A DNA stretch of 64,000 nucleotides from Lysobacterales bacterium (lineage in GTDB: Bacteria > Pseudomonadota > Gammaproteobacteria > Xanthomonadales > Rhodanobacteraceae), in contig JAFKNA010000018.1 in the NCBI GenBank assembly GCA_017305135.1, positions 17,487-81,486 of the forward strand. Reading direction: 5' to 3'. Positions 26,179-34,228 of this stretch are shown one piece after another (the stretch's first letter is position 1; every line of letters starts with the position of its first letter). The notes under the pieces are model-generated. The model was not told the DNA's origin, made no database searches, and was given only the letters and a program-made list of their open reading frames with translations. A program made the position numbers and the translations under genes.

Positions 26179-26892
26179 TTAGAATCCAATGAACGTTTGG
26201 CGGCGTGAATCGAACTGATCGAAGCCTACCTTATTCCCGCCAAAATGGGCTACGTAATCACGTGTCGGACTAGCGAGACCCAAATTGACCGTATCAATTC
26301 CACGCCCGAAATTCGCCAAATTGTCCTTCTGCGAAGTCGGTGCGGCTTCATTGCTGTTTTGAATCCACAGCTTGAAATACCCATCACTCGCACCGCTTGC
26401 GCTTGCAGTGGAAAGGTCGAATTCCACGTGAGCTTCACCAGCCGGCAATGTGGCCGTTCCGCTTTGAACGCTTCCGTCTGCCATGCGGACCTTGTAGTCC
26501 AAAGTGCGATTTCCCACAAAGCTATAAATGTTAAAGCTGACGGCACCACCATTTGCCGACTGGCCAGCGAAGATCTGGACGGCATCTGCGAATGCCTGAC
26601 CCGTCAAGGTATCAGCGTTAACGATAAACTGCGCGCGGAACCTAGGTTCAATGGTTGCCTGACTATAAGTGACCGTCGCAGCACCCAAGAAGCTCGCGCC
26701 CGCATTGATCGACGAATCCAAGCGACACTCGGTTGAGTCGTAGCCGGGCGATGCAATTACTGCAGCGCCTTGGTTCTCAAAAACGGATGTCCACGGCGGC
26801 ACCGGGCTGCTCGGGCAAGCCGCCGAAGCCGCACCGACGTAGCCGAACGCACCGACCAGGGCGAGCGACAGCACTTTCATCTTGGTATTCAT
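26179..26892 (-). CDS. secreted protein of unknown function
   Basis: This encodes 237 residues from the ATG at 26892 (MNTKMKVLSLALVGAFGYVGAASA, a clean signal peptide; GGGAG upstream). The mature protein starts with a Cys-containing segment and is rich in Gly, Ser, Asn and aromatic residues. It contains TVTYSQATIEPRFRAQFIVNADTLTG and YFKLWIQNSNEAAPTSQKDNL, a strand-rich jelly-roll-like pattern. No motif gives a function. Lower GC and A/T-rich wobble bases than the flanking chromosome suggest that this and its downstream partner arrived by transfer or belong to another compositional class. Confidence 0.75.
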   Translation of the reverse strand: MNTKMKVLSLALVGAFGYVGAASAACPSSPVPPWTSVFENQGAAVIASPGYDSTECRLDSSINAGASFLGAATVTYSQATIEPRFRAQFIVNADTLTGQAFADAVQIFAGQSANGGAVSFNIYSFVGNRTLDYKVRMADGSVQSGTATLPAGEAHVEFDLSTASASGASDGYFKLWIQNSNEAAPTSQKDNLANFGRGIDTVNLGLASPTRDYVAHFGGNKVGFDQFDSRRQTFIGF

Positions 26893-27479
26893 AAGAGGTA
26901 TCTCCCAGAGTGTCTCGGGCGGGGTGAGTCCCCGGTGCCCACGGTTGAACAACGGTTAACCAGGCCCGATCCGCGCGGACGATAGTGCAGTACTTAACAC
27001 CATGTCAACACGTGGTCGGACGTGGGCCCGGCTAACCATGCCAGCTTCCTGAAGGGTTGCCCAGTTCCTGCTGCACCCTTCCGGCCATCGGCTCGCGCTT
27101 CTGGCCCACGGAGCAGTAAGACGCATGAACGGACGCGAACCGGACACGTGAGGCGAAATTTCTTCGCGGCAGGGCGGCCGCGGCCTCTGACAAGGCACGA
27201 CGGGCCTCGCGAACGGGCTTCCCCCAGCGGCGGCGGATCGTCCGACGCGCCATCGACGGCGAACTGGAGGCGGACTGTGGCGCACAATACGTGCACCGGC
27301 CAGCAGGGGATGGTCCGGTGGTGGCGAGCAGTGTCATCGGCGAAGGCGTGAGCCGATCTGCGTTTGTCGGGGATGTCGACCCGACCCGCGGTGTTCGGCC
27401 ACATGCGATCGGTTGCCGGCCGTCGATCCGAGCGGGCTCCACGGTGGAGGCAGGCGGTTTGGGGTCGAAAGAAGGCGCA
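26893..27479. other. 587-base gap without a recognisable gene
   Basis: Short open frames on both strands lack ribosome-binding sites and family-like sequence. The stretch downstream of the broken Phd antitoxin, where a toxin gene would be expected, shows no toxin motif, so the partner appears lost. Confidence 0.5.
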
Positions 27480-27721
27480 TCAGACGTCGCCCTTGAACAT
27501 GGCCTCGATGCGAGGATCGGGCGCATCGAAGTCCTCGGCAACATGCCGCACCTCCATGGCGTTGGCCGGCTTGCGACGGGTCCTCGTGCGAACCAGCGGC
27601 ACCAGTCGTGCGCGCGGGACGCCGCGCCGGGTGATAATGATCTCCTCGCCTTTCGCGGCTCGTTCGACAAGCGCGGAGAGATGGGTTTTGCGTCGTAGAT
27701 TCTGACTTCGAGTGCGGACAT
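27480..27721 (-). pseudogene. Phd/YefM-type antitoxin with a single-base frameshift
   Basis: From the ATG at 27721 the frame reads MSALEVRIYDAK and then shifts. One base later the family sequence continues uninterrupted: HLSALVERAAKGEEIIITRR, GVPRARLVPLVR, then a C-terminal toxin-binding tail ending EAMFKGDV and TGA at 27480. The shift is at a GCAAAACCC run where GCAAAAACCC would restore DAKTHLS, so one A is missing. A recent mutation or a sequencing error are both possible; if the latter, an intact ~80-residue antitoxin exists here. No toxin gene is recognisable next to it. Confidence 0.8.
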
Positions 27722-28136
27722 GCAGCTATCCCTGCTCGGGAACCTCCATTCTCGCGGAAGCGGGACAAGGGCGCAGCCCGCAGAACGCCCGAAGGGCGGC
27801 CCCGGAGGGGCGAGCGCAGCGAGTAATCCAAGTTGCTGTTGTCATGGACGCCCGCTTCCGCGGGCATGACGTCGGGAGATTTGATCAGAACCCCCTTGAG
27901 TCGGGGCATGGTAGCCGTGTCGGTCAGGTGGGTCAGGTTGGTCAAACCAGCGGGGCGCGCGGCGGTCCGCCCGTCCGGATTCCTCTCGTTCTCGCCTGGA
28001 CACGGCGGTGAGGGAGCCATGCCGGGCGGGCTGCGATTGCGAGCATCGCAACAGGGAATACCCCGTTATTCCGCGTGCATTGACCTCGCCACCTGCGCCA
28101 CGGAGAATCGCGCCTCCCCTGCCCCGAGCGCCTGCC
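27722..28136. repeat. gene-free gap containing a CCCGC(T/C)TCCGCGGG hairpin repeat
   Basis: Positions 27829-27890 are a copy of the dispersed element also found inverted at 12031-12093 and partly at 41727-41770 (CAAGTTGCTGTT, then CGCCCGCTTCCGCGGGCATG, then ACGTCGGGAGA). Nothing else is recognised except a purine-rich stretch upstream of the glycosyltransferase. Confidence 0.65.
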
Positions 28137-28880
28137 TTGGCCTCCCCCGAGACCGCCCTTCGTGCCGCCGATTGCCTGGCGGTGATTCCTGCGCGCGACG
28201 AAGTCGCGACGGTTGCGGCCGTGGTGGGCGGCGTGCTGGATACGCTCGGCTGCACGGTGCTGGTGGTGGACGATGGCAGCAGCGACGGCACCGCGGCGGC
28301 GGCGCGGGCTGCCGGGGCGCGGACGCTCACCCTGCCGATCGGGCTTGGCGCCTGGGGCGCGACGCAGGCCGGCATCCGCTACGCGCGGCGCCACGGCTTC
28401 GCCAGCGTGATCACGCTGGATGCGGACGGCCAGCACGTGCCCGAATCCCTGCTCGCGCTGTTCGGCGCGCAGGCGAGGAGCGGCGCGAACGTGGTCATCG
28501 GTACCTGCACCGAGCGCCTGAGCCGCGCCAAGCGGGTGGCCTGGCATTATCTCCGCCTCCTCACCGGGCTGGCGCTTGCCGACTTCACCTCGGGCCTGCG
28601 CCTTTACGATGCCAATGCGATCGACATCCTGGCGGGCCCGGCGGCGAGCCTGCTCGACTACCAGGACGTCGGCGTGCTGATGCTGCTCGCCAAGCACGAA
28701 CTCGCCATTGAGGAGACGCCGGTGCCCATGTTGCCGCGCAAGGCCGGGCATTCGCGCGTGTTCGCGTCGTGGCCGGTGGTGCTGCGCTACCTCGTGCATA
28801 CGACGGTGATCTGCATTGCGCAGATCGATGCGGGCCGGCGGCACGCCTCCGCGGCCGGGCGGGAACGCCACGCATGCTGA
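28137..28880 (+). CDS. family 2 glycosyltransferase
   Basis: About 247 residues from a TTG at 28137; the frame is open back to a GTG at 28008, but that N-terminus has no conserved character, so the start is uncertain. The GT-A fold motifs are clear: CLAVIPARDE (nucleotide-binding first strand), VLVVDDGSSDGT, and the DxD-type metal motif in VITLDADGQHV, then LADFTSGLRLYDA and an acceptor-side segment YQDVGVLMLLAKHELAIEETPVPM. These resemble DPM1/GtrB-type enzymes that transfer a sugar from a nucleotide donor to a polyprenyl phosphate. The DUF2304 membrane protein gene overlaps its 3' end, a frequent partner of such enzymes. Confidence 0.88.
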   Translation: MASPETALRAADCLAVIPARDEVATVAAVVGGVLDTLGCTVLVVDDGSSDGTAAAARAAGARTLTLPIGLGAWGATQAGIRYARRHGFASVITLDADGQHVPESLLALFGAQARSGANVVIGTCTERLSRAKRVAWHYLRLLTGLALADFTSGLRLYDANAIDILAGPAASLLDYQDVGVLMLLAKHELAIEETPVPMLPRKAGHSRVFASWPVVLRYLVHTTVICIAQIDAGRRHASAAGRERHAC

Positions 28881-29254
28881 CCGGGCAGATCACCGCCGCG
28901 GTGCTGGGCATCGGCCTCACCGCGGCCATCCTGTTCCTGGTGCGCCGGGACCACATGCACGGACCCTACGCGCTGTGGTGGTTCGCGGTGGCCGCAGCGA
29001 CCTTCGTGCTTGGCGTCTTCCCGCACGTGGTGGTGTGGCTCGGCGACCTCACCGGCATCTTCTACGCACCGGTGCTGCCGATCATCGTCGGCCTGTCGCT
29101 GGTGCTGATCCGCCTGTTGAAGCTCGACGTGGATCGCTCGCGGCAGGAACGGCGCATGCGCCGCCTGACCCAGAAGCTCGCCATCCTGGAGCAGGAAATC
29201 GAGCGCCTCGGGGGTCGCCCGCCGATGTCCGACGACGATGATGGAGAGGCCTGA
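28874..29254 (+). CDS. DUF2304 family membrane protein
   Basis: This encodes 126 residues. The ATG at 28874 overlaps the end of the GT2 gene by seven bases, indicating coupled translation. Three transmembrane helices are visible (about 5-22, 32-52 and 62-83), then a charged, coiled-coil-like tail (DRSRQERRMRRLTQKLAILEQEIERL, split by my reading into two heptad runs) on the cytosolic side. The pattern matches DUF2304, small membrane proteins that sit beside polyprenyl-phosphate glycosyltransferases, where they may anchor the enzyme or help move its lipid-linked product. That role is by association. Confidence 0.82.
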   Translation: MLTGQITAAVLGIGLTAAILFLVRRDHMHGPYALWWFAVAAATFVLGVFPHVVVWLGDLTGIFYAPVLPIIVGLSLVLIRLLKLDVDRSRQERRMRRLTQKLAILEQEIERLGGRPPMSDDDDGEA

Positions 29255-29308
29255 CGCCTCCGCCCTGCCGTGCCCGCCACGGGCTCCGGCGGGGTGCGGC
29301 GGACCGGG

Positions 29309-30475
29309 ATGAGCGCGATGCGCATCCTGCACCTTGGCAAGTACTACGCGCCGGAGCGCGGCGGCATCGAGCGCTATACCGAGGCGCTGGCGGAAGCCTG
29401 CGTGAGATCGGGCGACGCGGTGGCCGCGCTGGTGCACCAGCGGCCGGGACGCTGGCGCGGCACCGTCGAGCACCTCGGAGGAGTGGAAGTCCGCCGCGCG
29501 GGCTGCCTCGCCGCTCCGCTCTATACGCCGCTCAGCCCGACGTTTCCGCTCGCGCTCGGTGGCGCCCTGGACGCTTTCCAGCCCGACATCCTGCACCTGC
29601 ATTTCCCCAATCCCTCCTGCTTCGCGGCGCTCGCAAGCCCGGCCGCGCGGCATCGGCCGTGGATCGTCCACTGGCATGCCGACGTGCCACCGGACGGGCC
29701 GGACTGGCGCCTGCGCGCGGCCTACCGGCTGTACCGCCCGTTCGAACAGGCGGTGCTGCGGCGGGCGGGCGCCATCGTCGCCACCTCCACGGCCTATCTC
29801 GATGCCAGCGTCGCCCTGCGGCCTTGGCGGGCCAAGGTCGAGGTGATTCCGCTCGGCATCGGGCCGGCCGCATTGGACGCAGCAGCGACCGATGCCGCGC
29901 CGCGCTGGCCGCCGGGCACGGGCCTGCGCCTGCTCGCCGTCGGCCGCCTCAGCCATTACAAGGGCTTCGGCGTGCTGCTGCAGGCGCTGGCGCAACTGCC
30001 GCACGCGCGGCTGCTGCTGGTCGGAAGCGGCGAATGCGAGGCGGCCCTCCACGCCCAGGCGGCGGAGCTTGGATTGGGGCACCGGGTCGAATTCGCAGGC
30101 AGCCTCGACGATGGCGCCCTGCACGCCGCCTATGCCGCAGCGGATGCCTTCGTGCTGCCCTCGCTCGACCGCAGCGAGGCCTTCGGCATGGTGCTGCTGG
30201 AAGCGATGCGCGCGGGCCTGCCGATCGTCGCCAGCCGGATCCCCGGTTCCGGAGTCGGTGAAGTGGTCGCCGACGGGGGCAGCGGGCTCCTGGCACCACC
30301 CGGCGACGCCGCTGCACTCGCCAGCCGCATTGGCGAACTGGACGACCCGCAGCTTCGCGCAGGCCTCGGCCAGGTCGGCTTCGCGCGCTGGCAGGCGAAT
30401 TACACCCTGGAGCGCTCGGCCGCCGCATTCCGCACCTTGTACCAGCGCGTCCTCGCCAGCGATACGACGGCCTGA
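29309..30475 (+). CDS. family 4 glycosyltransferase
   Basis: This encodes 388 residues from the ATG at 29309; a second ATG at 29318 (MRILHLGKYY) is an equally possible start. The GT-B fold is complete: the N-terminal LGKYYAPERGGIERYTEALA with the glycine-rich loop, HLHFPNPS and WHADV acceptor-side strands, a linker VIPLGI, then the C-terminal half with LLAVGRLSHYKGFGVLLQAL (phosphate-binding region), LLLVGSGE and the EX7E motif in SEAFGMVLLEAM. Enzymes of this family add sugars from NDP-sugar donors to lipid-linked or surface glycans. It is the last gene of a three-gene + strand cluster that converges on the membrane-protein operon at 30652. Confidence 0.93.
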   Translation: MSAMRILHLGKYYAPERGGIERYTEALAEACVRSGDAVAALVHQRPGRWRGTVEHLGGVEVRRAGCLAAPLYTPLSPTFPLALGGALDAFQPDILHLHFPNPSCFAALASPAARHRPWIVHWHADVPPDGPDWRLRAAYRLYRPFEQAVLRRAGAIVATSTAYLDASVALRPWRAKVEVIPLGIGPAALDAAATDAAPRWPPGTGLRLLAVGRLSHYKGFGVLLQALAQLPHARLLLVGSGECEAALHAQAAELGLGHRVEFAGSLDDGALHAAYAAADAFVLPSLDRSEAFGMVLLEAMRAGLPIVASRIPGSGVGEVVADGGSGLLAPPGDAAALASRIGELDDPQLRAGLGQVGFARWQANYTLERSAAAFRTLYQRVLASDTTA

Positions 30476-30496
30476 CCCGCGCCCGCGAAAGCCGGA

Positions 30497-30606
30497 TGCA
30501 GGAGCGATCCCGGTCGCGACCGGGCCTCGCCGCACTGCAACCCCGGTCGCGCACAGGGTACGCTCCTACGACAAGCGTCGTGCAGGAGCGCACCCTATGC
30601 GCGACC
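30497..30606. repeat. palindromic repeats between convergent genes
   Basis: TGCAGGAGCG (30497-30506) and CGCTCCTACG (30561-30570) bracket two GGTCGCG motifs, and TGCAGGAGCG recurs at 30581-30590. This is the same family as 6770-6900. As it lies between convergent genes it may also act as a transcription terminator for both. Confidence 0.7.
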
Positions 30607-30651
30607 CACGCATCCCACGAACCTGACGACCGATCAGTTGCGATCCGTGTC

Positions 30652-32109
30652 CTAGAACGCGCTGCCTGCATCGTGCGGCAGGTGCGGAGCCGGCGCCACG
30701 CGGCCGGCCTCGGTTGCCGCGCCGCGCAGCAGGACGGCGAGGAACACGAACACGCCGGGCACCACCTGCAGGATCAGCCGGTTGACGCTGGTGAAATCCT
30801 CGGCCCAGGCGGCGGCGCTGGTCATGAAGAACAACACGAACAGCGCCGCCACCTGCAGCAGCACGAACAGGCCGAGCAGGCGCGCGGCCGCGCTGCGGCG
30901 CAAGGCGTCCAGCCGCAGCAGCACCACGACCGGCAGGAGATACCAGAGAAGGTGCCAGTTCGGCAGGGTGAAGAGGCTGGCGAGCATGGCCGCGCCGACC
31001 GGATGCCACTGCATGACGTAGGTGGCGACGCCCGGGATGTCGATGCGGCCCCAGGCGATGCGGATGCCGCCCACGCCCGGCACCGGCAGCGTGAATCCGC
31101 CCAGCGCAAGCCCCGCCAGGACCAGCAGGGCGGCCACGCCGAGCGTGCCCCAGCGCCAGCGCGGCGGCAGCCGCTCCAACAGCACGAGCAGCCCGAAGCA
31201 GAGCAGCCAGATCGCCCCGTCGAGCTTGATCGCCGGCAGGCAGGCGGCGAGCAGCACGGCCAGAAGCCACTGGCCCGGGCCGCGGAACACGAGCCAGCGG
31301 GCCCAGGCCAGCAGGGCGAGGCCGAGCACCACGCCCACCCAGAGATCCGCGTAGCCCGCCAGCGCGACGTGCGCGTCGATCAGCGGCAGCGAGACCAGCG
31401 CGTACACCAGCGCCATGGCCATCCACGGCGCGAGGCCAAAGGCCCGCGCCTGCCCGTAGAGTGCCGCCGCGAACGCGGCCAGCGCTCCTGCCCAGGCCAG
31501 GTTGACCAGCGGTTCGTTCCAGCCGCCGGCGCCGCTGGCGAACCATACCTCGATCCACGCCAGCAGCTCCGGATAGTTCCAGGCCAGCATGGTGCGCTCG
31601 GGCGCCGGCGCGGAGGCGAGCCAGTCCACCATCGGCACGTAGTCGTCGGCGTGCCCGAGCAGGATCCAGCTCTTCGGCCGCACCGCCCAGGCCGACCAGG
31701 CGTCCCACGCGAACAGCGGACGGAGCGCCGCCTCGTCGACCAGCACGGCGAGGCGGAGCAGCACCAGGGCAAGAAGCAGCCAACCGAGCGCGCGCCAGCC
31801 AAGGCCGGCGCGTACAGGCACGGGATCCGGCACGCACGGGCGTGATCGCCACAAGCGAAGCCCGGCGCCGAGCCAGGCCAGCACGCCGACCCCGGCCAGC
31901 CAGGGCCCCACCCGCCCGACCGCATTGACCGGATATTCCCGCGCCAGCACGCCGGCGGCCAGCGCGGCCAGCAGGATGCCGACGATCCAGCCGCCACCGA
32001 GGCTGGCCAACACGTCGCCGCTCCGGCGTTGCGGCGCATGCAGCAGCCACCAGATGCCGCAACCGGCGAACAGCGGCAGCAGCCAGGCCGTGGCGTATTC
32101 AATCGTCAT
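30652..32109 (-). CDS. polytopic membrane protein, GT-C-like, paralogue B2
   Basis: This encodes 485 residues from the ATG at 32109, overlapping the upstream gene by 11 bases. About 11 transmembrane helices are predicted by eye. After the first helices there is a loop with RPLFAWDAWSAWAVRPKSWIL, an acidic-aromatic motif placed like the metal/donor loop of GT-C glycosyltransferases (ArnT/Dpm-dependent type). Further shared motifs are WNYPELLAW, DAHVALAGYADLW, AIKLDGAIWLL, NWHLLW and SVNRLILQVVP. All of these recur in the protein at 34229-35665, so the two are paralogues. It may move a sugar from a polyprenyl carrier onto an envelope acceptor; this is inference from fold-like features and from the glycosyltransferase genes next door. 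Confidence 0.78.
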   Translation of the reverse strand: MTIEYATAWLLPLFAGCGIWWLLHAPQRRSGDVLASLGGGWIVGILLAALAAGVLAREYPVNAVGRVGPWLAGVGVLAWLGAGLRLWRSRPCVPDPVPVRAGLGWRALGWLLLALVLLRLAVLVDEAALRPLFAWDAWSAWAVRPKSWILLGHADDYVPMVDWLASAPAPERTMLAWNYPELLAWIEVWFASGAGGWNEPLVNLAWAGALAAFAAALYGQARAFGLAPWMAMALVYALVSLPLIDAHVALAGYADLWVGVVLGLALLAWARWLVFRGPGQWLLAVLLAACLPAIKLDGAIWLLCFGLLVLLERLPPRWRWGTLGVAALLVLAGLALGGFTLPVPGVGGIRIAWGRIDIPGVATYVMQWHPVGAAMLASLFTLPNWHLLWYLLPVVVLLRLDALRRSAAARLLGLFVLLQVAALFVLFFMTSAAAWAEDFTSVNRLILQVVPGVFVFLAVLLRGAATEAGRVAPAPHLPHDAGSAF

Positions 32110-33313
32110 GGCGGTACCTGAACACAACCAGCGGCTCCGCCTCGAACCCCTCCGCCATCACCACGTCGGCATCCGCGCGCAGGCGCGTGCTGTGCGCGAG
32201 CAGCCGCCGCAGCGCGGGATTCCGGCGCCACGCATCCGACTGGTAGAAGACGATGACGCTGCCGTCGGGAATCGAGTGGGCATGCGGCAATGCCGCCGCC
32301 AGCAGGCCCACGTTGAGCGGCAGCATGTGCCATTCCAGGCGCAGCGTCTCGTAGCCGTTGCCGCCCTGCACCAGGATGCGGGTGCCGGGCGGCTCGCCCT
32401 CGAGCAGGGCCTTCAGCTCGTCGGCCGCGCGCAGGATGTCGCTGTCGCCGACCAGGCGCGAGCGCGCCGGCCAGTCCGCGGCGTCGGCGTACAGCACGCG
32501 AGCGGCGAGCAGGCGCTGGCCGAGGCTCCATTGCCAGCGCAGGTCGAGCCCCAGCCAGGCCATTCCCGCCACGACCGCCAGCGCCAGCCCGAGCTGCCGG
32601 CCGCGCAGGCGCAGCAGCACGGCCGCCCAGCCGAGCGCGACCAGGATGGCCAGCGCCGCGCACACCACCATCGACTGCGAGTGCGCGGCCCGGTTCTCCC
32701 GCCCCAGCGCGTGCACCGAACGCTGGCTCCACGGCCAACCGCCGAGCCATTCGTCACCGAGCGCCGCCAGGCTGCCGCGCCACGACGGCGACCAGAGCTC
32801 GGCCGAGACCAGTTCGAACGGCCGGAAACCGAGCTCCGCCGGCACGTTGTGGGCGGTGGCGAACTGGGCGAAGCCGATCTCGACCAACTCGCCGTGCCAG
32901 GCGGCCACCCGGGAGAGATCGACTGTCCCGGTGCCGCCGCCCGGCCATGGCAGCCCGAGGGTGCGCACGTCGTCCGGGCGCTCGGCAGTGCGGAACACCA
33001 GCGACAGTTCCAGGGTGCGCGGGAAATCCCTGAAGCGGTAGCGCAGGACGGGGAAGCGGGAGGCATCGAGGCCCGGCACCTGGGTGACCTGCAGCGCGGA
33101 ATGATCCTCGCCGGCCGCTTCCACCTGCAATTGCTGTCCCTCGCGCGTGGCGCGCCCGAAGGCCGGCTGGAAACGACTGCCGGGGAACACCCGCTCGTGC
33201 GCGGGAAGCGGCGGACCGCGCCATTCCGCGCCCGATGCCCACAGCAGCAGGACCAGCAGGCTCGTCGCCAGTGCAAGCACGAATGCGGGCAGGCGCCAGG
33301 CAGCCCTGCTCAT
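32099..33313 (-). CDS. membrane-anchored beta-rich protein, paralogue B1
   Basis: This encodes 404 residues. The ATG at 33313 overlaps the upstream stop in an ATGA. One N-terminal helix (about 8-26) is followed by a large extracytoplasmic beta-sandwich-like region with LRYRFRDFPRTLELSLVFRT, FDL/VDLSR, IGFAQ and ELWSPSWRGSLAALGDEW; two or three further helices (about 215-265) and a C-terminal alpha/beta domain with RILVQGGNGYETLRLEWHMLPLN complete it. The protein at 35662-36933 has the same order of parts and long identical words, so they are paralogues. Each is paired with one polytopic partner immediately downstream. No known domain name is assigned. Confidence 0.8.
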   Translation of the reverse strand: MSRAAWRLPAFVLALATSLLVLLLWASGAEWRGPPLPAHERVFPGSRFQPAFGRATREGQQLQVEAAGEDHSALQVTQVPGLDASRFPVLRYRFRDFPRTLELSLVFRTAERPDDVRTLGLPWPGGGTGTVDLSRVAAWHGELVEIGFAQFATAHNVPAELGFRPFELVSAELWSPSWRGSLAALGDEWLGGWPWSQRSVHALGRENRAAHSQSMVVCAALAILVALGWAAVLLRLRGRQLGLALAVVAGMAWLGLDLRWQWSLGQRLLAARVLYADAADWPARSRLVGDSDILRAADELKALLEGEPPGTRILVQGGNGYETLRLEWHMLPLNVGLLAAALPHAHSIPDGSVIVFYQSDAWRRNPALRRLLAHSTRLRADADVVMAEGFEAEPLVVFRYRHDD

Positions 33314-34128
33314 GCGGCCATCCGCTCCAGCGCGTCCAGCTCGTCGCGGCTGAAGCCCGCGGCCAGTCGCGCGTCGATGTTGAACGGCCCCCGCAGCGCT
33401 CCGACCGCATGTGTGGCGATGAGGTCGCGGAAGGCCGCTGCCGGATCGCGTTCCTCGCGCCGGCAACACCAGGCGAACCAGCGCGAGCCGGCCGCGACGT
33501 GCGGCACTTCCTCGACGAGGATGCGTTCGAGGATGGCGACGGTGGCGCCATCGCCCACCGCGCAAAGGCGCGCGATCATCCCTGGCGTGACGTCGAGGCC
33601 GCGCGCCTCCAGCACGCGTGGCACCAGCGCCATGCGCGCGAGGCATGAATCGGCGGTCCTGGCGGCCATTTCCCACAGGCCGTTGTGCGCGTCGAAATCG
33701 CCGTAGGCATGGCCAAGCTCCGCAAGGCGGCGCTCCAGCCAGCCGAAATGCCGCGCCTCGTCGACGGCGACGCCGATCCAGTCGCGGTAGTACGCGGGCG
33801 GCATGTCGCGAAAGCGGTACACGGCATCCCAGGCGAGGTTGATGGCGTTGAACTCGATGTGCGCCACCGCATGGACCAGCGCGGCGCGGCCTTCGGCGCT
33901 GCCGAGCCCGCGTTGGGCCAGTTCGCGCGGGCGTACCAGGCGCGGCCGCGCCGGGCGCCCGGGTTCGGCGATCGCCATCACCGGCGCCGCCGCAGCGGCG
34001 ATATGCAGGCGGCCGTCGTCGAATGCCGCTGCGGTTTCCCGGGTCAAGGCGACCTTCTCGGCAGGCCGCTCGCTCCGCAGGCAATGCAGCGCGGCGTCGA
34101 AGAGGCTGTCGGTGGCGTCGTGTGCCAT
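33310..34128 (-). CDS. DUF455 family ferritin-like protein
   Basis: This encodes 272 residues from the ATG at 34128, with GGAG four bases upstream. The helical-bundle metal motifs of the DUF455/ferritin-like group are visible: AHIEFNAINLAWDAVYRF (Glu/His in one helix), VAVDEARHFGWLERRLAELG (ExxH type, the family hallmark) and a later LVEEVPHVAAG with another Glu/His pair. Such proteins bind a di-iron centre; related ones (for example MiaE) are hydroxylases, but the substrate here is unknown. The stop overlaps the start of paralogue B1 (ATGA). It sits between the two duplicated membrane-protein modules, which suggests co-expression with an envelope pathway or an insertion during duplication. 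Confidence 0.88.
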   Translation of the reverse strand: MAHDATDSLFDAALHCLRSERPAEKVALTRETAAAFDDGRLHIAAAAAPVMAIAEPGRPARPRLVRPRELAQRGLGSAEGRAALVHAVAHIEFNAINLAWDAVYRFRDMPPAYYRDWIGVAVDEARHFGWLERRLAELGHAYGDFDAHNGLWEMAARTADSCLARMALVPRVLEARGLDVTPGMIARLCAVGDGATVAILERILVEEVPHVAAGSRWFAWCCRREERDPAAAFRDLIATHAVGALRGPFNIDARLAAGFSRDELDALERMAA

Positions 34129-34228
34129 GCTGCTCCAGAACCATTCGCCGGAAGCGCGGCCGCTCTCGCGGCGCGCGGCCGGCAATTATCCACGACCAGC
34201 GCGGCCGCGACGGGTACGCAGGCCACAA

